Assembly: GCA_900660155.1 (NCBI GenBank)
Contig: CABFPE010000146.1
Span: forward strand, 507,565-571,564
Length of the DNA stretch: 64,000 nt
From: Hofstenia miamia
Taxonomy: Eukaryota > Xenacoelomorpha > Acoela > Hofsteniidae
Direction of reading: 5' to 3'
The notes beneath the pieces were generated by a model. That model ran no database searches, was not told where the DNA came from, and saw only the letters and a program-made list of their open reading frames with translations. Position 1 is the first letter of the stretch. Each line of letters opens with the position of its first letter. Positions 48,401 through 58,131 of this stretch are shown here, piece by piece. The position numbers were made by a program, and so were the translations under genes.

Positions 48401-48531
48401 GATTTAGCTTTAAGTTCTTCGTGAAAACATTGACTATCTTTTTTCCCAACAAAAAATGTTAACTCGTTTTCGCTACAAGAAGAAAACGAAACAAAAATGA
48501 ATAAAATTACAAATGCTAAAAAAAATTTCAT
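36347..48531 (-). CDS. TMED3/7-like: p24/TMED family cargo receptor (TMED3/7-like), four exons
   Basis: A host gene for a type I membrane protein of the emp24/gp25L/p24 family, which cycles between ER and Golgi in COPI/COPII vesicles and helps select cargo. Exons: 48,531-48,379, 40,002-39,757, 38,990-38,855 and 36,423-36,347. All junctions are GT-AG, and phases fit throughout to give 203 residues. Residues 1-20 form a signal peptide. The GOLD domain has its Cys pair at C35 and C95 and the family signature FCFGNEFSTFS. That wording, together with the QVLSGG segment, points to the gamma (TMED3/7) subfamily. Residues 134-178 are the helical stalk (IESLSSSIHDSLNSI...FRLRESKGR). The membrane segment is about 180-195, and the tail is RSFFRSKY with the FF sorting motif. 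Introns are 8.4, 0.77 and 2.4 kb; the first contains a LINE, a hAT MITE and transposase debris. Confidence 0.93.
36430..38850. other. TMED intron 3, unassigned content
   Basis: AT-rich. The plus strand at 37,080-37,560 has HTH-like wording (RKNYDKKVKWLEKE, NTRAIARTF), possibly the N-terminal part of a worn transposase. A 90-codon minus-strand frame at 37,560-37,832 has no recognised family. At 38,415-38,540 words like TTTTTCTAAC and AACGTATTC resemble those at 6,235-6,350. Confidence 0.4.
38855..38990 (-). CDS. TMED3/7-like: TMED-like exon 3 (coiled-coil stalk)
   Basis: 45 codons plus one base, after the acceptor TTTAATTAG and before the donor GTATGT at 38,854. Encodes IESLSSSIHDSLNSIAGEQT, then FRLRESKGRRFAEFLHFRV and FVWSL, the p24 stalk with its RLRE motif and the YWS-like end before the membrane segment. 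Confidence 0.92.
39757..40002 (-). CDS. TMED3/7-like: TMED-like exon 2 (rest of GOLD domain)
   Basis: 82 codons in phase 0 between an acceptor TTTTAG (40,003-40,008) and the donor GTGAGC at 39,756. Contains VLSGGNNDIDFTITNHD, GRHSFCFGNEFSTFS with the second conserved Cys, and NKLVYFYLGVD. The loop between the strands is shorter than in vertebrate TMED3/7. Confidence 0.92.
40003..41148. other. TMED intron 1, distal part
   Basis: Nothing recognised beyond the exon 2 acceptor at its left edge. Confidence 0.5.
41157..41469. mobile_element. 313-bp hAT-type MITE with 8-bp target duplication
   Basis: Starts CAGGTACTCGG and ends CTAGAAAACCCTG, whose complement begins CAGGGTTTTC, the usual hAT end form. 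The 8 bases GCCTTATT occur immediately on both sides (41,149-41,156 and 41,470-41,477), the hAT target duplication length. The interior is built from the words ACTCGAA, ACTCGGA and CGAATTC in both orientations around an AT-rich middle. There is no coding capacity, so it must rely on a hAT transposase elsewhere. Confidence 0.9.
41478..42518. other. TMED intron 1, unassigned
   Basis: No gene or element recognised. Confidence 0.45.
42519..42960 (-). pseudogene. remnant of an IS630/Tc1-type (DUF4817-like) transposase
   Basis: Minus-strand pieces read IPTFSDEAYF (first catalytic Asp motif), then KWYGSSRNFRYLLDTNLHWY (the NGxVxxxNxRYW and NPHW block), then CVATIGRRCVV/SVCGSFEGLSP (the VTVWxxISxxGxxGP block in shifting frames). 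The upstream part near 42,930 gives SAMDRSRTCW. It matches the first half of the same broad family as the C-terminal remnant at 9,150-9,470. Frame changes and stops make it dead. Confidence 0.55.
42961..44326. other. TMED intron 1, unassigned
   Basis: A minus-strand frame near 43,340 reads KADAEQGVKSINRLQMHQK, faintly like the hAT C-terminal dimerisation motif. I cannot confirm it. The 5' start of the downstream LINE is not clear. Confidence 0.35.
44327..45094 (+). CDS. LINE ORF1: PHD finger plus RNA-binding-like domain
   Basis: 255 residues, complete. Presumed nucleic-acid-binding and particle-forming partner of ORF2. A PHD finger lies at residues 18-67 with the order C18, C21, C32, C35, H40, C43, C64, C67 and the core WIQCDKCHVWQHAEC. 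A coiled coil follows at about 80-112 (LKEVQDEVKAFEKKLDWAF). A domain at about 117-250 (LGIRIQNIPEIKEP, SISDCFRVGKF, RPRPLIVRFNS, RTLLKKRYEMI) resembles the RNA-binding part of L1-type ORF1 proteins. The PHD finger is known in some CR1-group ORF1 proteins and may bind histone tails; that role is inference. No stops or odd codons. Confidence 0.87.
   Translation: MDGRSRRGGSVTEAKENCSKCKKRTGKNWIQCDKCHVWQHAECNNITKDEFIVISKFDNLVWFCNECLSSRETSDFGSAQLKEVQDEVKAFEKKLDWAFTNLAQQLKVMQTVRPEQPLGIRIQNIPEIKEPNTRSEKLDNDLAKANEIIEHVIGEKVSISDCFRVGKFNERRPRPLIVRFNSVWTIRKILSRSYCLKHFKETVYLSKELTREEMNIERTLLKKRYEMIANGTPRASVKIRNLKLFVDGQEVNTSC
45116..47647 (+). CDS. LINE ORF2: APE endonuclease and reverse transcriptase
   Basis: 843 residues, complete, ATG to TGA. 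The endonuclease at about 1-205 nicks the target. It shows NARSL near the start, ITETWL, CLYYPPNT, CGDFNEF with D147, LDLVY and TDHKGV with D199 and H200. The Asn-rich beginning is close to the ATG, so a few residues may be missing or the start may lie slightly upstream. The reverse transcriptase (about 390-760) shows WKISQIIPIPKITKPSEHKT, FGFRKCSSTS, LDMTKAFDTI with D527, CGVPQGTISGPILFN, FADDLTS with the Asp pair D621-D622, and KILGVTLDDNLTF. The C-terminal thumb (LAHLYSSIVLPQLTYCCTVW) is present. No RNase H or zinc knuckle is evident. All catalytic residues that I can see are kept, so the copy may be competent. Confidence 0.92.
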   Translation: MLLNARSLKKPNAVYHLSADITSQSLKACFITETWLTNEIDDSFVAIVNFKLFRHDRSNLNSSKNVGGGVCAFIHQSLECNQLYPQGFESFEVLWLELLVNYTKYLICCLYYPPNTSVMNEVSDHIVKSVESFMRTNRFDNFILCGDFNEFNPERLIADCGLIQLNYDPTHGSKTLDLVYMTYQSAENICTYQSVVCTDHKGVIWSVPGSSNKKRVCRFRDQREKYRELFVNNISKFNFAPIYWSTNVDEAVQQLEDIVFAVYEASCPLRQVVLHEKDPVYITPVVKILLKKKNRLMRKNRFSDAKQIDVEIRNRIKQNSRDNGKIGSRMWWQNVMSYMSGQAKTECAFSAEQLNEYFNSFSCEGESINIPDDLPSSHSPFFTADEVYRYLVRVKKTANENMGLPYWIAKYAAPFLAQPLCSIFNLSIANSQCPSKWKISQIIPIPKITKPSEHKTSHPVSITPVFSRVFERMVYDKFVCRTYQSTLNHGQFGFRKCSSTSCALIKILHDIQLCRHTSNYCRIIALDMTKAFDTISHKSISDGFMSLSPMVDSNIIKWYLDFISNRHHYTFINGISSGLLPSKCGVPQGTISGPILFNMSIDDTFRIPIDVAHASLSGFADDLTSVISGSYKSGDVAFMVVNTLDNHFSSKNLKFNSSKSQEMTINFGRQFVPELPNISRSHSIKILGVTLDDNLTFAAHIETIIKKANSKIYLILKLKRLGFSGKELAHLYSSIVLPQLTYCCTVWRGAADMHLNRIDSVQKRAKNYGIIDKFTPIKTIIHDYDKKLLQSIAGNKEHALRHLLPERQSYCQRLRTRMPPVPMTKYEKELTLFPYRLLRTMKQ
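47721..48378. other. TMED intron 1, proximal part
   Basis: No gene. Contains paired TACTGGTATGG / CATACC words and an AT tract at 48,313-48,330. Its right edge is the exon 1 donor. Confidence 0.45.
48379..48531 (-). CDS. TMED3/7-like: TMED-like exon 1 (signal peptide and start of GOLD domain)
   Basis: Codes for 51 residues from ATG at 48,529-48,531. It starts with MKFFLAFVILFIFVSFSSCS, a clear signal peptide, then ENELTFFVGKKDSQCFHEEL with the first conserved Cys. It ends DFQ before the donor GTATTG at 48,378 (phase 0). The uninterrupted frame runs past the donor, but the family match stops there. Confidence 0.92.
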
Positions 48532-49187
48532 TAATAATGGGATGAATTTATTAAAAGAAATGCCACGTGGGAAATAGAATCCTCTGAAATTCGGTCAGAA
48601 GCAATTCCTCAAAATCATTAATCGAATTGTTTCGAAATTAAATTTGTTGACTAATAAATATTAAGAATTTATTCATTTATTCCAGACCTTGGAGCACTCT
48701 AAGTGAAGTCATTTCACAAGCTTTAATTTTTTGAAAATTTTAAGAATTTGAGATTATGAGGTCTAAGAAAGTCATATAGGGTTAATAGCTTTGAAACTTC
48801 ATAGTTTGTAAAAAAATTAGTTATAATTTTCAATCAATAATCTTTATAATGTCATTCTCAATGTAAAGCTCAATGAAAATGTTTTCAAGTCATGTTTGAA
48901 ATACTTGGACCAAGTTCAAGTTTTTAAGATTTGAGTTCAAGTTTCAGTATTTTTTGAAGAAAATTCCAAATTCAATAAAGTTTTTTTAATTCTGATTTTC
49001 TTCGAGTGAAGAAATATTTATTTTACAATAATTCCAAGTTTCATATCCTAAAAAATAATTGATAAAGAAATGGAAATTTAAAATAGTTAATTTTTTTAGG
49101 AGATCTTTGATTGAGTTCAAGTTTGAATGATTTCTTTTCTGAGTTTTTGAGAACATGAAAATCCTGCTTTCAAACCCACATTTTTAT
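48532..49187. other. TMED upstream region and CAAGTT/AACTTG word patch
   Basis: Presumed 5' UTR and promoter side of the TMED gene; no TATA box can be assigned. From about 48,880 to 49,160 the words TTCAAGTT, GAGTTCAAGTTT and CAAGTTCAAG recur, ending ATGAAAATCCTG, whose complement CAGGATTTTC resembles a hAT end. No 8-bp duplication was found. Confidence 0.45.
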
Positions 49188-50118
49188 TGTAGAGTCACTT
49201 GGGGCACCCTCTTTATTTTTAATTCAATTATTTCACACTCTAATCAATTGGTGCTAATTTCACATTCTATTTTACTAATTTGTCTATTTTTGAGTGTAGT
49301 TTTACGATAAATTTAATTGTTGTTCCCTTGAATTATAGAAATGTGTGATTACTCACTTAATTTGCAAGGGAATTCATGTGACAACTTTGTAAACAGATTA
49401 CTGGTAATTATATACTGATTTTTGTATAAAAAGTAGGGAAGACATTGTAGCTTAGCCCAATAAAAGTTTGGTCTCCCTTGGACATCATTACTTTTTCTTC
49501 CTTATTAAATTGCTAACCATTTTAGATGTTATGGACTTAATAATAATTAATTTTGTGTAAGATCCAGTGATAATTTGGGAGTTACTCTGCTGTGCCTAGG
49601 GCAATAACTAGCTCTCTGACAGTTGGCATCTTACATTGTGGTCACTTTAAGGCTAAGTATATGTGTAGGGAATAACAACTTTTACTTTGATCATTTTCAT
49701 ACATGCATTTAACATCACACTATGCAAATATAATATGCCATTAGCCAATGAGAATGCATGGTAACTACATGCTATTATTATATTTATTTACATGAGGTGA
49801 GATAACAAGAACTATGAGCTAAATTGTTTATTTGAGCTAGAAATTAATACTTGAGATGCATAATCAGCACCTTGGCAAGTCAGGATGTCTTTCTTGATAT
49901 GGCTTTAGTGGGATGCAATGTGAATTAGTCACTATATGGAATGCTTTCTTGGTGATTGTTTTCAGTTTTTCTTTAATGAAATTGGTGAACTACCAATGAT
50001 CTTCTTTTTCTGTTGGAATGAGGGTCACTCTCTGCAATGGCTATCTTTGCAACCTTCAGAAGAACCTCAGAGTTACCCAGTGCTGCTTGAGTGGTGAGAG
50101 CGCCCCTGTGATTCTACA
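49188..50118 (+). repeat. LTR of element A (5' side)
   Basis: About 930 bases, starting TGTAGAGTCACTTGGGGC and ending GTGATTCTACA. Start and end are short inverted repeats, as usual for LTRs. Homologous to 61,391-62,294 and, inverted, to 57,151-58,131, with substantial divergence. Confidence 0.75.
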
Positions 50119-52100
50119 TTACACATGGAATGATGTCAAACTAATGAAAAGTGAATGGGATGAAAATTTAAGCTTATTTTTTTACAAAAATACAAAATTT
50201 CAAAAGCCAGTACACAGTACAGTTATCATTTATATACAAGACATTCACTTAAAACTTTAACAAATGTTTGTATTGAATATGCTTGACACTATCTCAAAGA
50301 TAGTGGTCTGCCCTTTGTTGGGCTTGTGTTTTTTAAACACAATGTTTTAACAGCTTAGCAATATAAAATTTCATTTTGCATGTAAAAGTAATGCTAAAAC
50401 AATCATGTGACAGCATAAAGCAACATTGTTACAACCTTAAAATGTTGCTGTTTCATTCATAAAAACAATCAAAAAGCAACCTAATGTGATGTTATTGAAG
50501 CAACATTGTTTTGACCAATGAAATGGTACCATTTCAACAATAATACAATGTTAAATTGTTATCTGGGTAATTATATGTTGCTCAACTAAACTTTGCAAGG
50601 GGATTTTTTTATGAATTTTAGAGTGTAGACAAAGTGCAGATAATTATTGATTTTTTATGAATTTGATATACCTTTTGAGATTATTAGAATCAAATTTGTT
50701 TTTTTGCTTCTACATTGTAACAAGTGTTATTATTATTAATGGCAAGAATATATTAGGCTTCAATCATGATTTGAAAATCACATCCCTGGAGGTGAATAAT
50801 AGCTTCTAGCAAACAAATTCCTTAATTATGATCACATTAGGTTAAGACTAGAGTAGCATCATCCAATGAATTAAGCTGCTAATGAAAGAAAGTCAGTTAA
50901 AGAAACTTAAGATCAAATTTAGAATGTGATTAAAAATATATTATAAAGCTTTATTATCAACTTAAATTAGTTTGTATTATGCAACCAAGAAATATTAGTG
51001 CAATTAATTATAAATTAGTATTTGTCAATAATACTAATCTGGCAAAATGAAGGGGTTGAATTTGCTTCCATTATTTTTAGCCATCTTGGCAGACAAACAA
51101 TTCAAAATTTGAAATCAACAGGTACTTTTTCAAGTTAACTATAAATAGTTTCAAATTCATTGTAACAATTGATAAAGAAATTTCTTTGGAATTCTTATAC
51201 TTATTTTTTGCTATGGTCTGATTATTTAATATAATGTTCAGTTAAATAATTGGTGTTTAGTAGTGGCAAGGATCCCATCATGGGAATGATTCTAGGTTCC
51301 TTGTGCCAAGCCATGAACCTGCACTTATGCTAGAACTATGGTTAGGAGTTTTAATGTCAATTTAGCTGACTATCAATTGTTTTCTTATATGTATTAACAA
51401 TAAATAATTTGAAGCCAAATGTAGTAATTTATATCTACATTATTTTAGATCCAAATTAATAACTATAATGTGACTGAGCATTTATTGATTATTATATGTA
51501 GGGTAGGAAGCTACTAGATATATAATTAATTAACTAAAGCCAATATATTTTGGTAATGGCTAAATACAATAATATTTAAGCAGCTAGTAACAATCAAGGT
51601 TGCAAGTAGATAGTACACTTTAAAAGAGAGACTAAGTCAAGTTGTGTCAAGTCCTGAGTAAGCACCAAGCTAGAATAGGTACACATAAGTTACATTGCTT
51701 ACCTGAGAGGTGGAACTCATTCAAATGGAACATATGTTCAAATGTTAAAATATATGGAAAATACATCAAATCCAATTTCAGACTTATTTGGGGAGTGATC
51801 AAAGATGATGGTAGGGTGAGTAATTTGCAAGGTTGATTCAAGAACATGCAAAGGAAAGCAGTAAGTACTTCACATGGCTGACTCAAGGGGGAGTGGACAA
51901 ACAACATTGAAGTCACAAGTACTCCTAAGAGCCAACTCAAGAGCATAGGAATGAAAGCAAGCAAAGAGGACATGTACAGAATACCAGAGATAAAGGATGA
52001 AACAGTAGGAGATTCAACTGTTAAAAGAGATGCTGGAGAGACACAAACAAATATTCAACTATGGAGAAATAAGCATTGGTCAAGCAATAGGCAAAACACA
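50119..52100 (+). other. leader and unassigned 5' internal part of element A
   Basis: No recognisable domain up to about 52.1 kb. CAACATTGTT and its complement recur at 50,420-50,560. Confidence 0.45.
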
Positions 52101-54800
52101 CAAGATAATAACAACAATGGACAAGCACATAAAGCTGCCAGTAAGGAAAGTGCCAGAGCAGATGAAAGATGAATACAACCACATACTAAATGAATTGATT
52201 GATAATAAGATAATTTGCCCAAGTGAAAGCCCATAGGCAGCACCAACAGTGTTCATGAAACAGGGAGAAAAGTATTGCCTCTGTTTAGACATCTGCAAAC
52301 TGAACAAAGTGACAAAGAAGGACTAGTACCCCTTCCACATATAGAGGATATGTTATATGATGCAAACAAACACAAATACTTTACATTGATAGACTTATGT
52401 AAGGCATATTGGCAGGTGAAAATGGAAGAACAGAATTCATAACACCATACAGACTGTACAAATGGATATATATTCTGTTTGGATTGTGTAATGCACTGGT
52501 GACTTTTCAGAGATGCATCACAAAGTATTGAAGAATAAAACACATAGAATGGAAGATGGAGTTGACACTTACATAGACAACATAATAGTAACAAGCAATA
52601 TGGTACAGGAGCATTTAGAGAAACTGGAAAGGACACTGACAATATTAGAGAAAGCAGGACTTTGAATCAAGGAAAATAAGTGTGATATATTGAAGGAGAA
52701 GATAATATTTCTGGGAAGAGTGATTGAGAGAGGTAGAATTTGCATGAAGGACAACACAAGAGAGATGATCTGGAAAATAGAAAATCTGAATAACAAGAAG
52801 GATATACAGAGGATAATGGGATTTTTCAATTAATATGTAACCTTCATTCCAAACATTGCCAGAAAAACTGCCAAGATGACCAAACTCATGAGGAAATCAG
52901 TACCATTTGTATGGATGTGGCAAGAACAAGAGGAGTTGGACAACTTCAAGGAAGAATTAACAACATTACCATCATTAAACACACCAGATTACAATGAGAA
53001 ATTTATTCTAGACTGTGATGCCAGCAAAGTGGCAATTGGAGCTACATTAGGACAATTGAGGAATGGGAAAGAGGTTTCCATACAATTCTTTAGTTGGAAA
53101 CTAAAAGCAAGTGAAGAGAACTATGGGTCAACTAATTTGGAGATGTTGGCACTAATTGAAAGTATCAAGAAATTCAGGCACTTCTTAATTGGTAGAGAAT
53201 TTAGAGTATGTACAGACAATAGTAGATTAGCCTGGCTAAAGAAATTCTCAGGGGACAAGTCTGGAATTGTATCACAATAGATAGAGTATTTGAATGAATT
53301 TACCTTCACAATCAAACACTGCAAAGGAAAATTACATAATAACACAGACTTCTGGACATCCCTACCCAAGTATGAAAGGGACATGGCAAAAGCAGATGGA
53401 GAGAAGAAGCAGTTTCAATTTCTAAAACATACAGAGTATGAAGGATTACCAGAGATAAATGTGGACAAAAAGGGGCAAGTGGTTCTACCAATATTATTGA
53501 AGGAAGAAATATCTGACCAAGGCATAGTGGAGAAGCAGAGAGATGATGTGATTCTCAATGAGATCATTAGAAAGCTAAAAGAACCATGAACAATACTATC
53601 AAAGCTGACAGCAAGCTATTATGAGCAGTATGAATGGTAACTCAATAATAACAGATTAGTATATGTTGAGGCTAAAAACAACAGGATTGCTATCCCTAAC
53701 TACTATTAATCAGAACTCATAGGAAAAATACACAAAGAAGGCCACCTAGGAATAATGCATAGAGAGAAAACTTTCAATTCAAGATTCATTACCACAGCAG
53801 TAAAGAAGGCAACAGAGGAGATAATAAACAAATGTATGACATGTTTATTGAACAACAAGCAACATTTCCCAGTGCAGAGGGCACCATTGGAAAAAATCAT
53901 TGTGACACAACCAATTCTGATAATACATATCAATTTGGAAATGCTATCCAAGGACAAATTGGGATTTCAGCATCTGTTGGTAATGGTAGACAAATTTTAC
54001 CAAATATTCAAGAGTGATCCCAATGAAAAATACAACAGTGCAAACAACAATGGAAATAGTGTTGAAGGAATATATCTTGAAATTTGGCCCAATGGAAACA
54101 ATAATAATGGATAAGTAACTGCAGTTTGAGAGTGGACTATTCCAGGAGATGGTGAAACTGATGGAGATAGTGTGCAAATGAACAACAGCATACCACTCAT
54201 AAGTAAACATAGCTGTAAAAAGGTGAAGCCAAACACTAATTAAATTGAAAAAATGGCAACATTGAGAATAGGCAGAAACAAGTAGATAGAGGTAATTGAG
54301 ATGGTAAAATACTTCAATAATACTTTGGTACATTCAACAATGGGAATGACCCCTTTCAAAGCAATCTTTGGCAGAGAGGCTGCCATGCCCCTATCAATGC
54401 AATATTTGAATTACAGTGAAAGAATGGATAATGAATTCATGAACCAACTAAGAAACAAAATCACAGCAATACATGAGATGATGTGCCTCAACATCAATAA
54501 GTCAGCTGTGAGACAACAATGTAATTATTATAGAAAAATCTATGGTAACACACATAAGGTAGGAGATAGAGTATACACATTCACACCAACAAAACTCACT
54601 GACACAAAGCAGGTTTGGAAACTAAAAACAGTATGGTCTGGGCCTCACAAAATAATACAGACATTACTAAACAATGAGTACATGTTAGACAATAATAGAC
54701 TATTACATTTTCAAAACCTCAAGAGAGTAATGGCAGACATCAAAGAAACAAAGATAGATGTGAATGTTGAATTTAAAATAACTGAGTTAACAGAAATAAA
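52100..54800 (+). pseudogene. fossil Ty3/Gypsy-type polymerase region of element A
   Basis: Reverse-transcriptase, RNase H and integrase parts are recognisable in that order. The RNase H part is near 52,980-53,280 (FILDCDASKVAIGA, with a Gypsy-type TDN motif). The integrase zinc-binding and C-terminal GPxKI-type parts lie near 53,730-53,870 and 54,560-54,740. The order RT, RNase H, integrase is that of Ty3/Gypsy. The region is broken in many places. Confidence 0.8.
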
Positions 54801-57150
54801 ATAGTATACAATATGAATGATTTAGATAGGAAGACTTTGACAAAGAATTCACAGTGGACATTGGAATTCAGAAGGAGAGAGAATACTGCCTCAAAGTGCA
54901 GCAAGAAATAAATATATATATGACCCTGAAATATGGGTTTTAAATTTACTAACTGAATTTAGGAGAATAGAAGAACACAATTCACCAGCCATTGAGGAAA
55001 TGAGTGCAATGCAATCAGAGAACCAAGGAACTCTCAACCACCAACAGGAGGAGGAGAGTAAGAAGAACTAATCAAACTGGAAATTGATTTGAGGGTGGAA
55101 GGGAAGAGAATGAGGAACTGACTAATATACAACTCAGAGTGAGAAGGCATCAAAGTAGTCCCCAAGGCTGAGTCAAGGGCAGGGAGACAAATGGACATAA
55201 AGCCTCTCCCACCAGAGATCTGCAAAGCCAATTCAAGGGCATGCAGAGAACTGGTGAACAGCAACAAAATTTTCCTTCCAAAGGTCAACTTTGGTAATTC
55301 AAGGGAAGTGTGACAGACAGAGTTCCAGGGAAAGGTGAAAGTGGGGGAAGAACCATGATGATATGGAAGTGATTCAAGGCTGATGGTATCAGAACAGAAC
55401 CCACTACTGGTCAAGTGTTGACAGAGTCAACTGTGAACCAACTCAAGGGTGAAACAGTAGAGACTATCAGCACAGATTTACAGCCAATGGACAGTGAACT
55501 GAGCACCAGCAGAATGCCATTAAGGATGACCCAGCTACATGCCTCCTCAGAAACCACATCAGAGCAAACAGTATGATCTAGAGAAAGAAAAAAGCAGATG
55601 TCTAAAATCAATGGAGAAGCTTTGCACCCCTACTTTATGGTGACCACAAAAATGAGACATAATGAATTCAAAAAACTTTTTGCTGGAGACAAAAGTCCAC
55701 AAAAGGAAAGTCATGAAAATAGAGGGAAGAAACCTACTATTAGTATTAGACACCAACAATAGACCCATGGTGAACATGATAATCAGCTACCTGATAGAGA
55801 TAAATGAAATGCTGAAAAGGCCATATATGTGTAGCATGGTGCACATAACATTCAATGAAGATTTTACTCTCAAAGCAACACAAAGCATTATGGCATATAT
55901 AAATCAAATAGCAGAAATCCACAAAGTTAACATTGACAAACATAATCAAACAATCATACACATATTAAGAAAGAAAGAATACAATAAAAATCTTGAAAAG
56001 CAGTTGGATCAAACACTAAGAATGGTGAAAGTACAGAAAATTCATATCATAATTATAACAAAATCAACACTGGAAGACATCCCCAAACATCTGCTAAATA
56101 CCTGCATGTAAGTCCAAAATGTATTTCTCTAGAAAAAGGAATCAACAGATACAATGATACCAGAATTAATTTGCTTTGACCTACAAATAGAGTATTGGGT
56201 GTGAGTCTACAGAATCACAGTTGATCAATGCATTGCAATTAACTTTTACAAGCAAGTCAAAACAGTATAACTTACAATGTATGATGAAGGTTATGAGAAA
56301 GCTAATACACTTTTTATTAAGTGCAGTCAAAATCAATGACAAGAACACTTAAAACAAATTGAGAAAATCTGGGAGAACATGAAGTTACAACAGAAGACAG
56401 AGGAAGAATGGCCAGTAATAAAGATAGAAGCACCATTGCAAAAATTCCACAAAACAATAGAGGTGGCCCTAGCAGAGGTAAATCATGCATACAAACTCAA
56501 CATAAGAAAAGACTTCAAAGGGTTAATATTTGAAGAAAAGAATGTGCCAGAGATACATTAAAGAACAACAGCCTGGCTAAAAGCAATCTTCACAATGGAA
56601 GAGAAGGAAATCAACCTGCCAATAACACTGCAGATGAGACACAAACTAGCAAGAGCAAAAAGATTCAAAATAGCATTATCTCTGATCAACACACAAACAA
56701 AGAACTGGCTTTTAAAAGGAAATGTTGAAAAAATGGAATCTCTGGATAAAACACAAAAGCCAATGCAAATAATAGAAAAAGCAATCAGCCAGATCATAGT
56801 GAACAGGAGTCTCATGGAAAAATATCAATAGTGGAAATAGTGAACAATACAGGAATATGTCCAAGTGAACTGTCAATATTCAAAGAGCCATTGAAGAAAT
56901 ATATGTGCAGTGCAATGTCTGAAACACATTTAACAACTTGAGAAGCAACCATGTCTAACAACTAAGAAAATAATCAAAAGAAAACTGGCAAACACAGAAG
57001 ATATAAGAAAATCAATAACAAATAAAAGTGTGCAGCAGACTCTTGAAGAAACAATGGAAAGATACAAAATGGATAGTCTGTGATGCTCATTTACTAAGAT
57101 AATAAAAAGTGCTGAAATGATGAAAAAGGGCAGGATAACAGAGCCCATAG
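54801..57150 (+). pseudogene. fossil 3' internal region of element A, unassigned
   Basis: Downstream of the polymerase region lie several short open stretches without a domain that I recognise. They could be an additional ORF of the element. Broken, old. It stops at the edge of the inverted LTR of element B. Confidence 0.45.
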
Positions 57151-58131
57151 TGTAGAATCAAAGGGGAGCTCTGGCTACTCAAGCAGTACTGGGAAACTCA
57201 AGAGTTAATATCAAAGGTTGCAGAGGCTACCATTGTAGAGAGTGACCTGCATTCTAGCAAAAGAAAGAACATTGGTGGTTCACTGATTCACTAAAGAAAA
57301 ACAGAAACTATCCACAGAGAACAGACTTCCAGCAGTGACCAATTCACACAGCATCATGCTGAAGCCATATCCATGAAGCCATCTTTACTTGCCAAGGTGC
57401 TAATTGTGTGTCTCAAGTATTAATTTCTAGCTCAAATAAACAATTTACCTCAGAGTTCTATTATCTCAGCTCATGTAAATAAATAATAAAACAAAAGGCA
57501 CATAATTACTGTGCATTCACATTTGCCAAAGCATAGTATATTTGCAGTGTGTTGTTATTAAGTGCATGAACAAAATGAAATGATCAAATTAAAAGATGTT
57601 ATTCCCTACACATACACATAGCCATAACCTAAAGTGACCATGATTTGGGCTGCCAAATGTTAAAGGGCTAGTTTTCAAGTGGCACAAATGGAGTATCTCC
57701 CAAATTGTTGCCAGACCTTAAGCAAGATTTATTATACAGAAATTCATAATGACCTAAAAGGGATTTGCATATAAATAAATCAAAAAAGATCAAACACTAT
57801 TGGATGAGACAAATTATATTGTGCAATCACTACAGTTTCCTCATGTATTTATAACAATTTCATCAAATTATTACCTGTTACATGTTTACAAAACATTGCA
57901 TGAAATTCCCTCACAAATTAAATGAGTAATAACACATATGACTCAAATCAAGGGGACAATAATAAAATGATAATAAAACTGCACTCAAAAATACAAAGAA
58001 TTAAACAATAATAAATTGATAAATGGAAAACAACAATCATTTCATCATGATGATGTAATCACTAACCTAGAGTTGAAAATTAATCAGAAATAATTGAAAT
58101 AATTAAACTAGGGGCCCTGAGTGATTCTACA
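57151..58131 (-). repeat. LTR of element B (minus strand)
   Basis: Inverted relative of the LTRs at 49,188 and 61,391. On the minus strand it starts TGTAGAATCACTCAGGGC at 58,131 and ends GATTCTACA at 57,151. A purine-rich run (AATGGGGGCA, minus strand) precedes it, marking it as the 3' LTR of B. Confidence 0.75.
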
